From NCBI GenBank assembly GCA_021774445.1, contig JAJFJA010000043.1:1-53879 (forward strand): a stretch of 53,879 nucleotides of DNA, read 5' to 3'. Made by a program: the position numbers and the translations under genes. The notes under the pieces are model-generated. The model saw only the letters and a program-made list of their open reading frames with translations. It was not told the DNA's origin and did not search any database. Below are positions 26,380-35,174 of this stretch, in pieces. Origin of the DNA: Alphaproteobacteria bacterium. GTDB lineage: Bacteria > Pseudomonadota > Alphaproteobacteria > UBA6615. Each line of letters opens with the position of its first letter. Position 1 is the first letter of the stretch.

Positions 26380-27687
26380 ATGACCCGCCATCTAAAGACC
26401 GCAAGATCTCAGGAAGAACGCGCCGAAGATGACGCGCAGGTCCGGGCGATCGTCGAACAGACCCTAAGCGATATCGAAACGCGGGGCGATGCCGCCGTCG
26501 CCGAGCTCTCCGAGAAGTTCGACGATTACGCACCAGCATCATTTCGGCTCACCGAGGCGGAAATCGACGCGGCGGTGTCGCGGGTTTCCAAGCGCGACTT
26601 GGACGACATCACCTTCGCGCAAGCGCAGGTCAGGAATTTCGCCGAGCACCAAAAGGCTGCGCTGAAGGATATCGAGGTCGAGACGCTGCCGGGCGTCGTG
26701 CTGGGCCACAAGAACATCCCGGTGAATTCGGTCGGCTGTTACGTGCCGGGGGGCAAGTACCCGATGGTCGCCTCGGCCCATATGAGCGTGGTGACGGCAA
26801 AAGTCGCGCGCGTGAAACGCGTGATCGCGGCGGCGCCACCCCACGAAGGCGCCCCACATCCAGCAATCGTGGCAGCGATGCATCTGGGCGGCGCGGACGA
26901 GATCTATTGTCTCGGCGGCATTCAGGCGGTGGGCGCGATGGCGCTGGGCACCGAGACGATCGCCCCGGTCGACATGCTGGTGGGCCCCGGCAACGCCTTC
27001 GTCGCCGAAGCGAAACGGCAGCTGTTCGGCCGCGTCGGCATCGATCTGTTCGCCGGACCAACCGAGACCATGGTGATCGCGGACGAGACCGTCGATGGCG
27101 AGCTCTGTGCCACCGACCTGCTCGGTCAGGCCGAGCACGGCATTAACTCTCCCGCAGTGCTGATCACCAATTCCGAAAAGCTTGCCCGCGATACCATGAA
27201 CGAGATCGAGCGGCTGCTGGCGGTTTTGCCGACCTCGGAAGTGGCCGGGAAAAGTTGGCGGGACTATGGCGAGGTGATCGTTTGCGAGAGCTACGACGAA
27301 ATGCTGGAACAGGCAGACCTCATCGCCTCGGAACATGTGCAGGTAATGACCGACCGAGACGACTGGTTCCTGGCTAACATGACCAATTACGGTGCGCTGT
27401 TCTTGGGACCACGGACCAATGTCTCCTATGGCGACAAGGTGATCGGCACGAACCATACCCTGCCGACCAAGAGGGCCGGCCGGTACACCGGCGGTCTATG
27501 GGTGGGGAAGTTCATCAAGACCCATTCCTATCAGCGCGTGCTGACCGATGAGGCGGCAACGATGATCGGCGAATATTGTTCGCGGCTGTGCATGCTGGAA
27601 GGTTTCGTCGGGCATGCCGAGCAGGCAAATATTCGGGTGCGGCGCTATGGTGGGCGCAATGTTCCCTATGGGGAGGCCGCTGAATGA
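26380..27687 (+). CDS. Histidinol-dehydrogenase-family enzyme (HpsN-like)
   Basis: A 435-residue member of the HisD family. Family marks include [47 protein letters not shown] and SEHVQVMT (zinc and catalytic His region). The [19 protein letters not shown] and [22 protein letters not shown] blocks are those I associate with HpsN, the NAD-dependent sulfopropanediol 3-dehydrogenase, rather than biosynthetic HisD. No other his gene is nearby. The enzyme probably oxidises a primary alcohol to an acid in two NAD steps. Whether the substrate is 2,3-dihydroxypropanesulfonate or a related polyol cannot be settled from sequence. Confidence 0.8.
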   Translation: MTRHLKTARSQEERAEDDAQVRAIVEQTLSDIETRGDAAVAELSEKFDDYAPASFRLTEAEIDAAVSRVSKRDLDDITFAQAQVRNFAEHQKAALKDIEVETLPGVVLGHKNIPVNSVGCYVPGGKYPMVASAHMSVVTAKVARVKRVIAAAPPHEGAPHPAIVAAMHLGGADEIYCLGGIQAVGAMALGTETIAPVDMLVGPGNAFVAEAKRQLFGRVGIDLFAGPTETMVIADETVDGELCATDLLGQAEHGINSPAVLITNSEKLARDTMNEIERLLAVLPTSEVAGKSWRDYGEVIVCESYDEMLEQADLIASEHVQVMTDRDDWFLANMTNYGALFLGPRTNVSYGDKVIGTNHTLPTKRAGRYTGGLWVGKFIKTHSYQRVLTDEAATMIGEYCSRLCMLEGFVGHAEQANIRVRRYGGRNVPYGEAAE

Positions 27688-28451
27688 CCACCCTCCCCCG
27701 CACGCCATCATTCCGGCTCGATGGCCGCCGGGCGCTGGTCGCCGGTGCCTCGCGCGGCATCGGGCTTGGTTGCGCGGTCGCCCTTGGCGAGGCGGGCGCG
27801 CATGTGGTTTGCGCGGCGCGGGGCGGTGCCGCCCTGGCAGAAATCGTGTTGGCGATGCAGAACCGGGGGCTGTCGGCGGAAGCGCTTGTACTCGACATAA
27901 CGAATGTCGCCGCGGCCGCCGAGGCGATGAAGAAAATCGGTTCGCTGGACATCTTCGTCAATAGTGCCGGCACCGCCCGACACGCGCCGGCGTTGGATAC
28001 GACCCCGGACGATTTCGACGCGGTCATGGAGACCAATCTCAAGGCCGCCTATTTTGCGTCTCGGGAGGCGGCCCGCGTGATGATCGCCGGTGGCCGGGGC
28101 GGCAGCATCGTCAACATTTCCTCACAAATGGGTCATGTCGGCGGCGTGGACCGAGCTGTCTACGCCGCGTCCAAACACGCGGTTGAAGGCATGACAAAGG
28201 CGATGGCGATTGAATGGGGCCCGCACAATGTTCGCGTCAATACGATCTGCCCGACCTTCATCCGGACGCCGCTCACTGAGGTGACGTTCGCCGACCCGGT
28301 TCGCGTTGAGTGGATCAAGTCGAAGATCAAGCTCGGCCGGATTGGCGAAACCGAAGACATCATGGGCGCGGTGGTTTTCCTGAGCGGCGACGCGGCGGCG
28401 ATGGTGACCGGGTCCGCCTTGCTCATCGATGGCGGCTGGACGGCGGGATAA
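27684..28451 (+). CDS. SDR family oxidoreductase
   Basis: A 255-residue short-chain dehydrogenase of the gluconate-5-dehydrogenase-like type. The cofactor motif is [14 protein letters not shown], then [10 protein letters not shown], the catalytic Ser in VNISSQMG and YAASK with Tyr and Lys; the end is [13 protein letters not shown]. It overlaps the HpsN-like gene by 4 bases (ATGA) so the two enzymes are coupled and may act on the same carbon chain. Confidence 0.92.
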   Translation: MTTLPRTPSFRLDGRRALVAGASRGIGLGCAVALGEAGAHVVCAARGGAALAEIVLAMQNRGLSAEALVLDITNVAAAAEAMKKIGSLDIFVNSAGTARHAPALDTTPDDFDAVMETNLKAAYFASREAARVMIAGGRGGSIVNISSQMGHVGGVDRAVYAASKHAVEGMTKAMAIEWGPHNVRVNTICPTFIRTPLTEVTFADPVRVEWIKSKIKLGRIGETEDIMGAVVFLSGDAAAMVTGSALLIDGGWTAG

Positions 28452-28456
28452 GCACC

Positions 28457-29431
28457 ATGACGGTTGAGGGCTTCGATCCGAAATGGCGAGATATTCCCGA
28501 CTATATCCTCGGGATCACCAAGGAGATTTGGGAGGATCGCGGGGTCGCGACGCTGCAGCACTATTATGCAAAAGACATTCCGGTGCGTTCACCGGGCTCC
28601 TTGGTAATCGGCAATGAAAAAGTCATCGCCGCGACCTGGGCAACACTGGCCGAGTTTCCAGACCGCGAGTTGCTGGGCGAAGACGTCATCTGGTGCGGGA
28701 CGGCGGCGGACGGGTTCCTATCCTCACACCGGATATTATCGACAGCCTCCCATTCTTCCGATGGCGTGTATGGCGAAGCGACGGGCAAGAGACTGACCTA
28801 CCGGGTCATTGCCGACTGCGCCGCCAAGAATAACCAGATCTACGACGAGTGGCTCATCCGCGATCAGGGCGCGATCGTGCGCCAGTTGGGTTGGGAGCCA
28901 AAGGCGTTCGCTGCCGATCTCATCGACCGAGAGGGCGGTGCGGAGAATTGCGTGGCCCCGCTGACGCCTGAAACAGATGTGCAAGGCGCGTATGTCAGTA
29001 GAGGCAACGATCATCCGGTGGGCCGGCGCTACGCCGATATCCTGACACGCCTGATGCGCATAGAGACGGCGACGATACGGGCCGACTATGACCGGGCCTG
29101 CCAGCTAGAGTTACCCGGCGGCGTGACGGGACATGGCTACGGCGACGCGGAGCGGTTCTGGTTGGGATTGAGATCGGCTTTTCCCGCGGCCAAGTTCGAG
29201 ATCCACCACATCATTGGTCGTGACGATGCGGCGTTTTCGCCCCGGGCGGCGGTTCGTTGGTCGCTGACCGGTGGGCATGACGGTGCGGGCGCATTCGGTA
29301 CGCCGACCGGGGCCGACGTCCACATAATGGGACTAAGCCATGCCGAGTTCGGACCGTGGGGACTCAGGCGAGAGTATGTGTTGATCGATGAAGTTGCGAT
29401 CTGGAAACAGATCATCATGAAAACAGGATAG
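28457..29431 (+). CDS. Tandem SnoaL-like (NTF2-fold) protein
   Basis: A 324-residue protein with two NTF2-like domains: about 10-150 (IWEDRGVATLQHYYAKDIPVR, GKRLTYRVIADCAAKNNQI) and about 190-320 (GYGDAERFWLGLRSAFP, GTPTGADVHIMGLSHAEF, REYVLIDEVAIWKQI). The open frame extends back to 28310 but lies inside the SDR gene, so the ATG at 28457 is used. The two-domain layout matches the protein at 19896, though sequence similarity is low by eye. Possibly the two are partners or paralogues acting on successive intermediates. Confidence 0.75.
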   Translation: MTVEGFDPKWRDIPDYILGITKEIWEDRGVATLQHYYAKDIPVRSPGSLVIGNEKVIAATWATLAEFPDRELLGEDVIWCGTAADGFLSSHRILSTASHSSDGVYGEATGKRLTYRVIADCAAKNNQIYDEWLIRDQGAIVRQLGWEPKAFAADLIDREGGAENCVAPLTPETDVQGAYVSRGNDHPVGRRYADILTRLMRIETATIRADYDRACQLELPGGVTGHGYGDAERFWLGLRSAFPAAKFEIHHIIGRDDAAFSPRAAVRWSLTGGHDGAGAFGTPTGADVHIMGLSHAEFGPWGLRREYVLIDEVAIWKQIIMKTG

Positions 29432-29435
29432 CAGC

Positions 29436-30398
29436 GTGACACCGGCGGAAATGGAAACGCGCATCGTGCGCTATGGCGACCTAAGGCCGTGCAAGACAGC
29501 GTTTATCGACGCGCGCACGCCGGGCTCGGACCAAAAGGAGAATTTTACGATTATCGGTGGCGGGGTGTCTGAGAGTCCCGAGCAGCATATTCACATCAGG
29601 GAAACGCCCGGGTTCAACATCGGCGCTGCCGGCCAGCCTCCCAAATGCCTGAATTCTCTGCACAGCCACCGTACGGCCGAGGCGTTTTTCGTGCTCAAAG
29701 GCCGCTGGCGGTTCTTTTGGGGGCGCTGGGGTTCGGCGGGCGAAGTGGTGCTGGAGGAAGGCGACATTTTCAATATTCCCACCGGCGTCTTTCGAGGCTT
29801 TGAAAATGTCGGCAGTGACTACGGCATGATCATGTCGATCCTGGGTGGCGACTATGCGGGCGGCGGCGTCGTCTGGGCGCCGCAGGTGATCGAGCGGGCG
29901 AAAGGCCATGGCCTTATTCTAGGTGAGGACGGCAGGCTCTATGACACGACGAAGGGACAATCCCTGCCCGAGGGTGTCGCGCCGATGCCAATGCTTACCG
30001 AGGCCGAGCTGGGTGCCTTTGCCGAACCGCCGGCCAAGGATGTGATAACGACACAAGTCGCGCGCTACTGGGACATGATGGCACTGGCCGCAAAGGCGCC
30101 TGCCAGGGTCATCGGCGTTGACGCATTGATCGAAGACCGGCCGGGATTCGAAGTCGATTTTCTGACGCGTGGCTCAATCCCCGACGCGCCCTACGAGACG
30201 CATTGGCATGAGGTGCTGATGGTCATGCGAGGACATTGGCGACTGGCTTGGGGCGGCGGCGAAACGAGACTGGCGCCCGGCGACACTTGCGCCGTACCAC
30301 CGGGACTTGAGCGCTCGCTGGCGCCAAGCATGGCCGGTGAGGCAAGCTTGTTCCGCGTTCGCAATACCGACGATCCGGCCGGGCTTACACGGCATTAA
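29436..30398 (+). CDS. Double cupin protein
   Basis: A 320-residue bicupin. The first barrel has NSLHSHRTAEAFFVLKGRWRFFWG and VVLEEGDIFNIPTGVFRGFEN; the second has ETHWHEVLMVMRGHWRLAWG and RLAPGDTCAVPPGLERSL. His and Glu residues in both barrels can bind a metal. Bicupins include gentisate-like dioxygenases, pirins and sugar-acid isomerases. GTG 29436 is chosen as start because AGGA lies about 7 bases upstream; an ATG at 29451 is the alternative. The gene is tightly packed in the operon. Confidence 0.8.
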   Translation: MTPAEMETRIVRYGDLRPCKTAFIDARTPGSDQKENFTIIGGGVSESPEQHIHIRETPGFNIGAAGQPPKCLNSLHSHRTAEAFFVLKGRWRFFWGRWGSAGEVVLEEGDIFNIPTGVFRGFENVGSDYGMIMSILGGDYAGGGVVWAPQVIERAKGHGLILGEDGRLYDTTKGQSLPEGVAPMPMLTEAELGAFAEPPAKDVITTQVARYWDMMALAAKAPARVIGVDALIEDRPGFEVDFLTRGSIPDAPYETHWHEVLMVMRGHWRLAWGGGETRLAPGDTCAVPPGLERSLAPSMAGEASLFRVRNTDDPAGLTRH

Positions 30399-30412
30399 GA
30401 AGGAACTGGCGC

Positions 30413-31546
30413 GTGACAAAGACCCTGACAACGCATGTGGGCTCGTTGCCGCGCAGTCAAGCGGTCGTGGATTTCATTTTTGCGCGCGAGCGCAACGAGA
30501 CCTATGACGAGTCCGCGTTCGATGACTGCATGGCCCAAGCGGTCGACGAGACGGTGAGACGGCAGCAAGAAGCGGGCGTCGATATCGTCTCGGACGGCGA
30601 AACGTCGAAGATCTCCTATGCCACCTATTTGAAGGACCGCTATACCGGCTTCAGCGGGGACAGTCCGCGCAACGCGCCGGCGGACCTCAAGCTGTTCCCA
30701 CATTTCCTCGAGCGCCTCGCAAAATCCGGCGGTACCGCGGACTATGCCCGACCGATGTGTACGGGCGAAGTGAGGTCGAAGGGTCAGGGCGAACTCGAGA
30801 AGGACATCGCGAACCTGAAGGCCGCGGCGAAAAAACATGGCGTTGAGCGCGCCTTCATGAACGCGGCATCTCCCGGTGTGATCTCCTTGTTTCTGCCAAA
30901 CCAGTATTACGAAACTCGCGCGGCGTATCTGGCGGCCCTGGCCGAGGCGATGAAGACGGAATATGAGACGATCATCGCCGCCGGGCTGGACCTGCAGCTG
31001 GATTGTCCGGATTTGGCGCTGTCGCGACATATGCTGTTCAACGACTTGACCGACGCGGAATTCGTTAGGGAGGCAGAGTCTCATGTCGAGATGCTGAACC
31101 ATGCCCTGCGCGATGTGCCGCAAGAGCGCGTACGGGTTCATATCTGCTGGGGCAACTATGAGGGGCCGCATGTCTGCGACATCGACATGGCGCAGGTCTT
31201 CGCGACGCTGATGCGGACCAAATCGCGGTATGTCCTCTTCGAGACGTCGAATCCGCGGCATGCCCATGAGTGGACCGTCTTCCGGGATCGCAAGGACGAG
31301 ATACCCGACGACAAGATCCTGGTGCCCGGCGTGGTCGATACGACGACGAATTTTGTCGAGCACCCGGAGTTGGTGGCGCAGCGAATAGAGCGGTTCACCG
31401 ATCTTGTCGGGGCGGAACGTGTCATCGCCGGGTCGGATTGCGGCTTTGGTACTTTCGCTGGATTCGGCGCCGTCGATGCGGATGTCGCGTTTGCCAAATT
31501 GAAGAGCTTGCGCGATGGTGCGGAGATCGCCGCAAGCCGCCGCTAG
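30413..31546 (+). CDS. Cobalamin-independent methionine synthase family protein
   Basis: A 377-residue MetE C-terminal-domain-like protein with a GTG start and an AAGGA ribosome site. It begins with THVGSLPRS and carries the zinc site: His and Cys in VHICWGNYEGPH and the late Cys in IAGSDCGFGTF. Stand-alone proteins of this type move methyl or alkyl groups onto thiols, and one branch is the epoxyalkane:coenzyme M transferase. The N-terminal half of full MetE is absent. A C-S bond-forming or breaking step in this pathway is a reasonable inference. Confidence 0.85.
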   Translation: MTKTLTTHVGSLPRSQAVVDFIFARERNETYDESAFDDCMAQAVDETVRRQQEAGVDIVSDGETSKISYATYLKDRYTGFSGDSPRNAPADLKLFPHFLERLAKSGGTADYARPMCTGEVRSKGQGELEKDIANLKAAAKKHGVERAFMNAASPGVISLFLPNQYYETRAAYLAALAEAMKTEYETIIAAGLDLQLDCPDLALSRHMLFNDLTDAEFVREAESHVEMLNHALRDVPQERVRVHICWGNYEGPHVCDIDMAQVFATLMRTKSRYVLFETSNPRHAHEWTVFRDRKDEIPDDKILVPGVVDTTTNFVEHPELVAQRIERFTDLVGAERVIAGSDCGFGTFAGFGAVDADVAFAKLKSLRDGAEIAASRR

Positions 31547-31558
31547 GTCTACACAGAA

Positions 31559-32302
31559 ATGACAGCGGCGCGCGAAACGCTTGTTCTCGTGCCGGGGATG
31601 ATGTGCGACGAGCGGCTGTTCGGTCCGCAGATCGCGGCGTTCCAACAGGCGTATGACATCATTGTCGGCGATTTGACCGGTGCGGACACAATCGGCGGCC
31701 TGGCCAGCGCACTGCTCACCGCAATACCGGCTGAGCGTTTCAACCTCGCCGGGCTTTCGATGGGCGGGATCGTCGCGATGGCGATGGCGGGCATAGCGCC
31801 GCAGCGGGTCATGCGGTTGGCGCTGCTCGATACGAACCATAAGGCCGATTTGCCGGAACGCTCGGCCGCGCGCAACGACCAGATCACGCGGGTGCGCGCA
31901 GGGCATCTGCGCGAGGTCGTGGTAGAAGAGCTGAAACCGCACTATCTAGGCGGCGCCAACCGCAGCAATCAGGCTTTGCTCGACCTGCTGGTGGAGATGG
32001 CAGTCGATCTCGGCGCGGATACCTTCGTCTGCCAAGCGCTGGCGCTGCGCGATCGGCCGGATCAGTCCACGGCGCTGGCGGCTTGGCGGGGATCCGGCCT
32101 CGTCCTGTGCGGCGCGGAAGACACGCTCTGCCCGCCGGATTGGCATGATGAAATCGCGGATCTCTTAAACGGTGCCGAACTCACGGTGCTTCCGGGCACC
32201 GGCCATATCAGTACGCTGGAAAGCCCCGACGCGGTGAATCAGGCGCTGCGGCGCTGGTTGATGCGCACGCCTATCGGCGTCAGCGCTCCGGTACATCCTT
32301 GA
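31559..32302 (+). CDS. Alpha/beta hydrolase
   Basis: A 247-residue alpha/beta hydrolase. The nucleophile elbow is GLSMGG (Ser at about 70), the acid is in [13 protein letters not shown] and the base His is in GTGHISTLE. The N-terminal [14 protein letters not shown] forms the oxyanion loop. Last gene of the plus-strand operon, it overlaps the end of the convergent enolase-family gene by 23 bases. The substrate could be an ester or lactone produced by the cluster. Confidence 0.88.
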   Translation: MTAARETLVLVPGMMCDERLFGPQIAAFQQAYDIIVGDLTGADTIGGLASALLTAIPAERFNLAGLSMGGIVAMAMAGIAPQRVMRLALLDTNHKADLPERSAARNDQITRVRAGHLREVVVEELKPHYLGGANRSNQALLDLLVEMAVDLGADTFVCQALALRDRPDQSTALAAWRGSGLVLCGAEDTLCPPDWHDEIADLLNGAELTVLPGTGHISTLESPDAVNQALRRWLMRTPIGVSAPVHP

Positions 32303-33512
32303 CCCGCGGGTCGGCGAAGCGGAACTCGGGTACGGTGCCGTACCAGTCCGGCCGCCCGGGATCGCGGTCATAGGCGTAACCGCCGACCTCGCGGAAATAC
32401 TCGGCATATTGGGCGAGCTTATCGCGATCAACCTCGATACCGAGGCCAGGGCCCTTCGGCACCGCGATCTTGCCGTCCCGATAGGCCAGCTTGCCACCAA
32501 CGATGATGTCATCGGTCAGATGATGATAGTGGGCGTCCGCCGCGAAGGTAAGATTGGGCAGGCAGGCGCCAAGATGCAGCATGGACGCGAGTTGGATGCC
32601 GAGTTCGCCAGAGGAATGGACGGCGGCGGAGAACTGAAAGGTCTCCATGACATTGCCGGCTTTGCAGGCTTGCCGGAGGCCGCCCCAGAATGTGGTGTCC
32701 AGGAGGATGACGTCCACGAGCGTATGGCGGATCGATTGGGCGAGCTGCTCGAAATTCACCACCACGGTATTGGTCGCGGTGGGGATGCGCACGGCCTCGC
32801 GCACCCGGCGCATGCCCTCAAGCCCCCAGGTCGGGTCCTCAAAGTAGTCGTTGTTGAGATTCTCAATGGCGTGGCCGACCCTGACCGCCTGCTCCACCGA
32901 CCACACGGCATTGGGATCGATCCGCAACTGGTCGCCGGGAAACTCGGCGGCGAGAGCTTGGAATACCTCGATGTCATGGTCGGGGGTGAAATGGCCGGCC
33001 TTTAACTTGTGGGCCGTGAAGCCGTGGGCGTCCTTGAGTTGCCGCGCGTGGGCGACGATCTCGTCGGGCATGGTTTCACCGCCGGCGCCGTCCGCGGCAT
33101 AGCGGTAAAAGATGTAGGAGGCGAAGGGAATCTCCTCGCGAATGGCGCCACCGAGAAGGTCACAGGCGCGAATGCCCAGACGCTTGCCGGCGAGGTCCAT
33201 ACAGGCCATCTCGATCGCCGCATGGAGCTGCATGCGGTTGTTATAGAGGCTGGCCGTCGGATTCATGATCTTCCAGCGGAGTTGCTCCAGCTGCAACGGG
33301 TCATGGCCCTTGAGATAGGGTAGCAGTGCCCGTACCGCGGCCTCGGCTGAAGCGCCGCCGCCACCGAGCTCGCCGAAGCCGGAGCGCCCCTGCTCGTCAA
33401 CAACTTCGACAATCGTGCGGACGAAGCGGCCCCAATGGGCACCGCCGGCATGGCGCAACGGCGCCTCCAGCGGCATGGCCACCGTGGTGGCACGAATGTC
33501 TGCGATGGTCAC
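32280..33512 (-). CDS. Glucarate-dehydratase-like enolase superfamily protein
   Basis: A 410-residue enolase-superfamily enzyme. HKLKAGHF holds the KxK base, RIDPNAVWS gives the first metal Asp, [10 protein letters not shown] the Glu, and [13 protein letters not shown] with ADAHYHHL the closing region seen in GudD. It would dehydrate an acid sugar to a 2-keto-3-deoxy acid. The start is the GTG at 33512, one base after the SDR stop; the longer frame lies within the SDR gene. It is distinct enough from canonical GudD ([14 protein letters not shown] in place of the usual residues) that glucarate itself is not assured. Confidence 0.8.
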   Translation of the reverse strand: MTIADIRATTVAMPLEAPLRHAGGAHWGRFVRTIVEVVDEQGRSGFGELGGGGASAEAAVRALLPYLKGHDPLQLEQLRWKIMNPTASLYNNRMQLHAAIEMACMDLAGKRLGIRACDLLGGAIREEIPFASYIFYRYAADGAGGETMPDEIVAHARQLKDAHGFTAHKLKAGHFTPDHDIEVFQALAAEFPGDQLRIDPNAVWSVEQAVRVGHAIENLNNDYFEDPTWGLEGMRRVREAVRIPTATNTVVVNFEQLAQSIRHTLVDVILLDTTFWGGLRQACKAGNVMETFQFSAAVHSSGELGIQLASMLHLGACLPNLTFAADAHYHHLTDDIIVGGKLAYRDGKIAVPKGPGLGIEVDRDKLAQYAEYFREVGGYAYDRDPGRPDWYGTVPEFRFADPRVKDVPER

Positions 33513-33513
33513 A

Positions 33514-34278
33514 CTAGGCCTCGTGAGCCGGCGACCCGCCGATAATCGACAGCAAGCCACCATCAACGCGGATGACCTCACCGGTCAAGAATGACGCCTT
33601 TGGCGAGGCGAGAAAAGCCACGACCTCAGCGATCTCCTCGGCCCTGGCCATGCGACCGATGGGGTGCATCGCGCGGATTTCGCGCATGACCGCTTCAGGA
33701 TCGTCGGCCAGCGCTACCGCGTCGCGCAGCATGGGCGTATCTACCGAGCCCGGTGCCACGGCGTTCGATCGCACACCTTCGGCGGCGAAATCGACCGCGA
33801 TGGACTTGGTAAGGCCAATCATCCCGTGCTTGGCGGTCGTATAGGCGGCGACACCGGCTTGGGTGGCGAGGCCCTGGACCGAGGCCATGAAGACGTAAGC
33901 CCCCTTGGCGGCGCGGATCATCGGCAAGGTAGCCTGGGCAATCAGGAATGCCGCTTTCAGATTGACGTCCATCACCTCGTCCCAAAGCGAAATCTCGGTA
34001 TCTAGAGCGGTGCCATAACGCTGAATACCGGCGTTATGGGAGACACAATCAAGCCCGCCAAAAGCGGCCTGGGCAAGCTCGGCCGCCTGGTTACAAACCG
34101 CAGGGTCGGCGACCGAGCCCTGGACGGCCCGGCAGCGGTCAGCGCCGATACGGGCGACCATCTCGGCGAGCCCGTCGCCATCGATATCGAGGAGGACGAG
34201 TTCGGCCTCGTCGGCCGCGAGACGCAAAGCAACAGCGGCGCCGATGCCCTTTGCCGCTCCAGTCACAAGCGCTCTCAT
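33514..34278 (-). CDS. SDR family oxidoreductase
   Basis: A 254-residue short-chain dehydrogenase: [27 protein letters not shown] with the catalytic Ser, YTTAKHG with Tyr and Lys, and a closing [14 protein letters not shown] stands 9 bases before the ATG at 34278; starts at 34284 and 34287 are closer to it than usual. It is the first gene of a two-gene unit with the enolase-family enzyme, so it likely oxidises the sugar or lactone feeding the dehydratase. Confidence 0.9.
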   Translation of the reverse strand: MRALVTGAAKGIGAAVALRLAADEAELVLLDIDGDGLAEMVARIGADRCRAVQGSVADPAVCNQAAELAQAAFGGLDCVSHNAGIQRYGTALDTEISLWDEVMDVNLKAAFLIAQATLPMIRAAKGAYVFMASVQGLATQAGVAAYTTAKHGMIGLTKSIAVDFAAEGVRSNAVAPGSVDTPMLRDAVALADDPEAVMREIRAMHPIGRMARAEEIAEVVAFLASPKASFLTGEVIRVDGGLLSIIGGSPAHEA

Positions 34279-34323
34279 GGCCATCACCCTCCCGCCGCCG
34301 CCATCGTTATTGGTCTTTCATTC

Positions 34324-34352
34324 TGTTTATCCCACGCTACCATGGTAGACAA
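34324..34352 (-). promoter_or_regulatory. Promoter with palindrome for the SDR-dehydratase unit
   Basis: On the minus strand TTGTCT (34352-34347), 17 bases, and TAAACA (34329-34324) form a moderate promoter reading into the SDR gene. CTACCATGGTAG (34337-34348) is a perfect 12-base palindrome within it, and the flank extends to TTGTCTACCA, a pattern like FCD-type GntR operators. The GntR gene ending at 34458 is the nearest candidate regulator. Confidence 0.45.
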
Positions 34353-34365
34353 CATTACAATGGAC

Positions 34366-34430
34366 GTCGTCATTGGGAGCCCAGGCCAAGCGACGCGGAG
34401 ACCGGATTGCTTCGCTGTGCTCGCAATGGT
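34366..34430. repeat. REP-like intergenic repeat (CATTGCGAGC type)
   Basis: CATTGGGAGC (34371-34380) and GCTCGCAATG (34419-34428) are complementary but for one base, and GGATTGCTTCGC lies inside the second arm region. This arrangement is a familiar dispersed palindromic repeat of proteobacterial genomes. Only one copy was noticed in the window. It sits in the gap between the GntR gene and the SDR promoter. Confidence 0.55.
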
Positions 34431-34457
34431 GGTGCGGGGCGGTGTGTCGAGGAAAAG

Positions 34458-35174
34458 TCAGTCGTCGGAGCTTTGATTGCCGCTCGACAAAGCGTCGCGG
34501 AGGAATTTTCCGGTGCTGTTGTAGTGGTCGATGAGACTTTCGACGGCCAAATCCGCATTGCGGGCAACGGTCGCGTCGAAAATCGCCGTATGCTCTTTGG
34601 CGATGTCACGCCGTGGATAAGCCGCGGTCCCGGCGATATTGCGGTAGCGAATATTCTGGTCATAAAGCTGGTTGCAGAACTGGATCAAGATCTCTGAACC
34701 GCAGCCACCGACAATGCTCATGTGAAACAGCCGGTGCGCCCTTTCCCAGGCATCGTCTGCATGAATGGGATCACTGCCTGTCGTGCGTGGTGTCTTGGAA
34801 AGACGATGATGGGCCAGGACTACCCCCTCCTCCCAGGCTGTGTCGCCATGAGCTATGGCCTCCCGAACAGCGCGCTCTTCCAACCAGCAGCGCGTCTTGA
34901 GGAACTCGTCAAAGGCGCTGACGCTAACATCGGCAACCCGGAAGCCGCGCCGGTCCAGGCGTTCGACCAGGCCGTCGGCGCACATAGTGCTCAACGCCTC
35001 ACGCAACGTGCTGGTGCCGGTGTCATACTCACGCCGGAGGTCTTCGATCTTCAGTTTGCGGCCGGGTTCCAACCGCCCGGTCATGATGTCGTTGCGCAGT
35101 CGGGCAAAAACCCGGGCGGTTCGGGAGTCGCCTTCGCCAAACCTGGCTAGTCCGACAGTCTCATCCTTCTGCAC
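34458..35174 (-). CDS. GntR family regulator, FCD type (MatR-like)
   Basis: A 238-residue FadR-class repressor. The winged helix covers about 20-85 (ARLRNDIMTGRLEPGRKLKIEDLRREY, TSTLREALSTMCADGLVERLDRRGFRV) and the FCD domain the rest, with metal-binding His in DAWERAHRLFHMSIVGG and KEHTAIFDA. GGGAGG 5 bases before GTG 35174 fixes the start; upstream in-frame ATG codons lie within the matB-like gene. It overlaps that gene by 14 bases. In rhizobia MatR, of the same family, controls malonate genes next to matA and matB, so a MatR role is likely. Confidence 0.88.
   Translation of the reverse strand: MQKDETVGLARFGEGDSRTARVFARLRNDIMTGRLEPGRKLKIEDLRREYDTGTSTLREALSTMCADGLVERLDRRGFRVADVSVSAFDEFLKTRCWLEERAVREAIAHGDTAWEEGVVLAHHRLSKTPRTTGSDPIHADDAWERAHRLFHMSIVGGCGSEILIQFCNQLYDQNIRYRNIAGTAAYPRRDIAKEHTAIFDATVARNADLAVESLIDHYNSTGKFLRDALSSGNQSSDD

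Noticed and set aside
26380..27687. Histidine biosynthesis hisD
   Set aside because: No other his gene is nearby and the gene lies in a catabolic ABC operon; sequence blocks favour HpsN-like enzymes.
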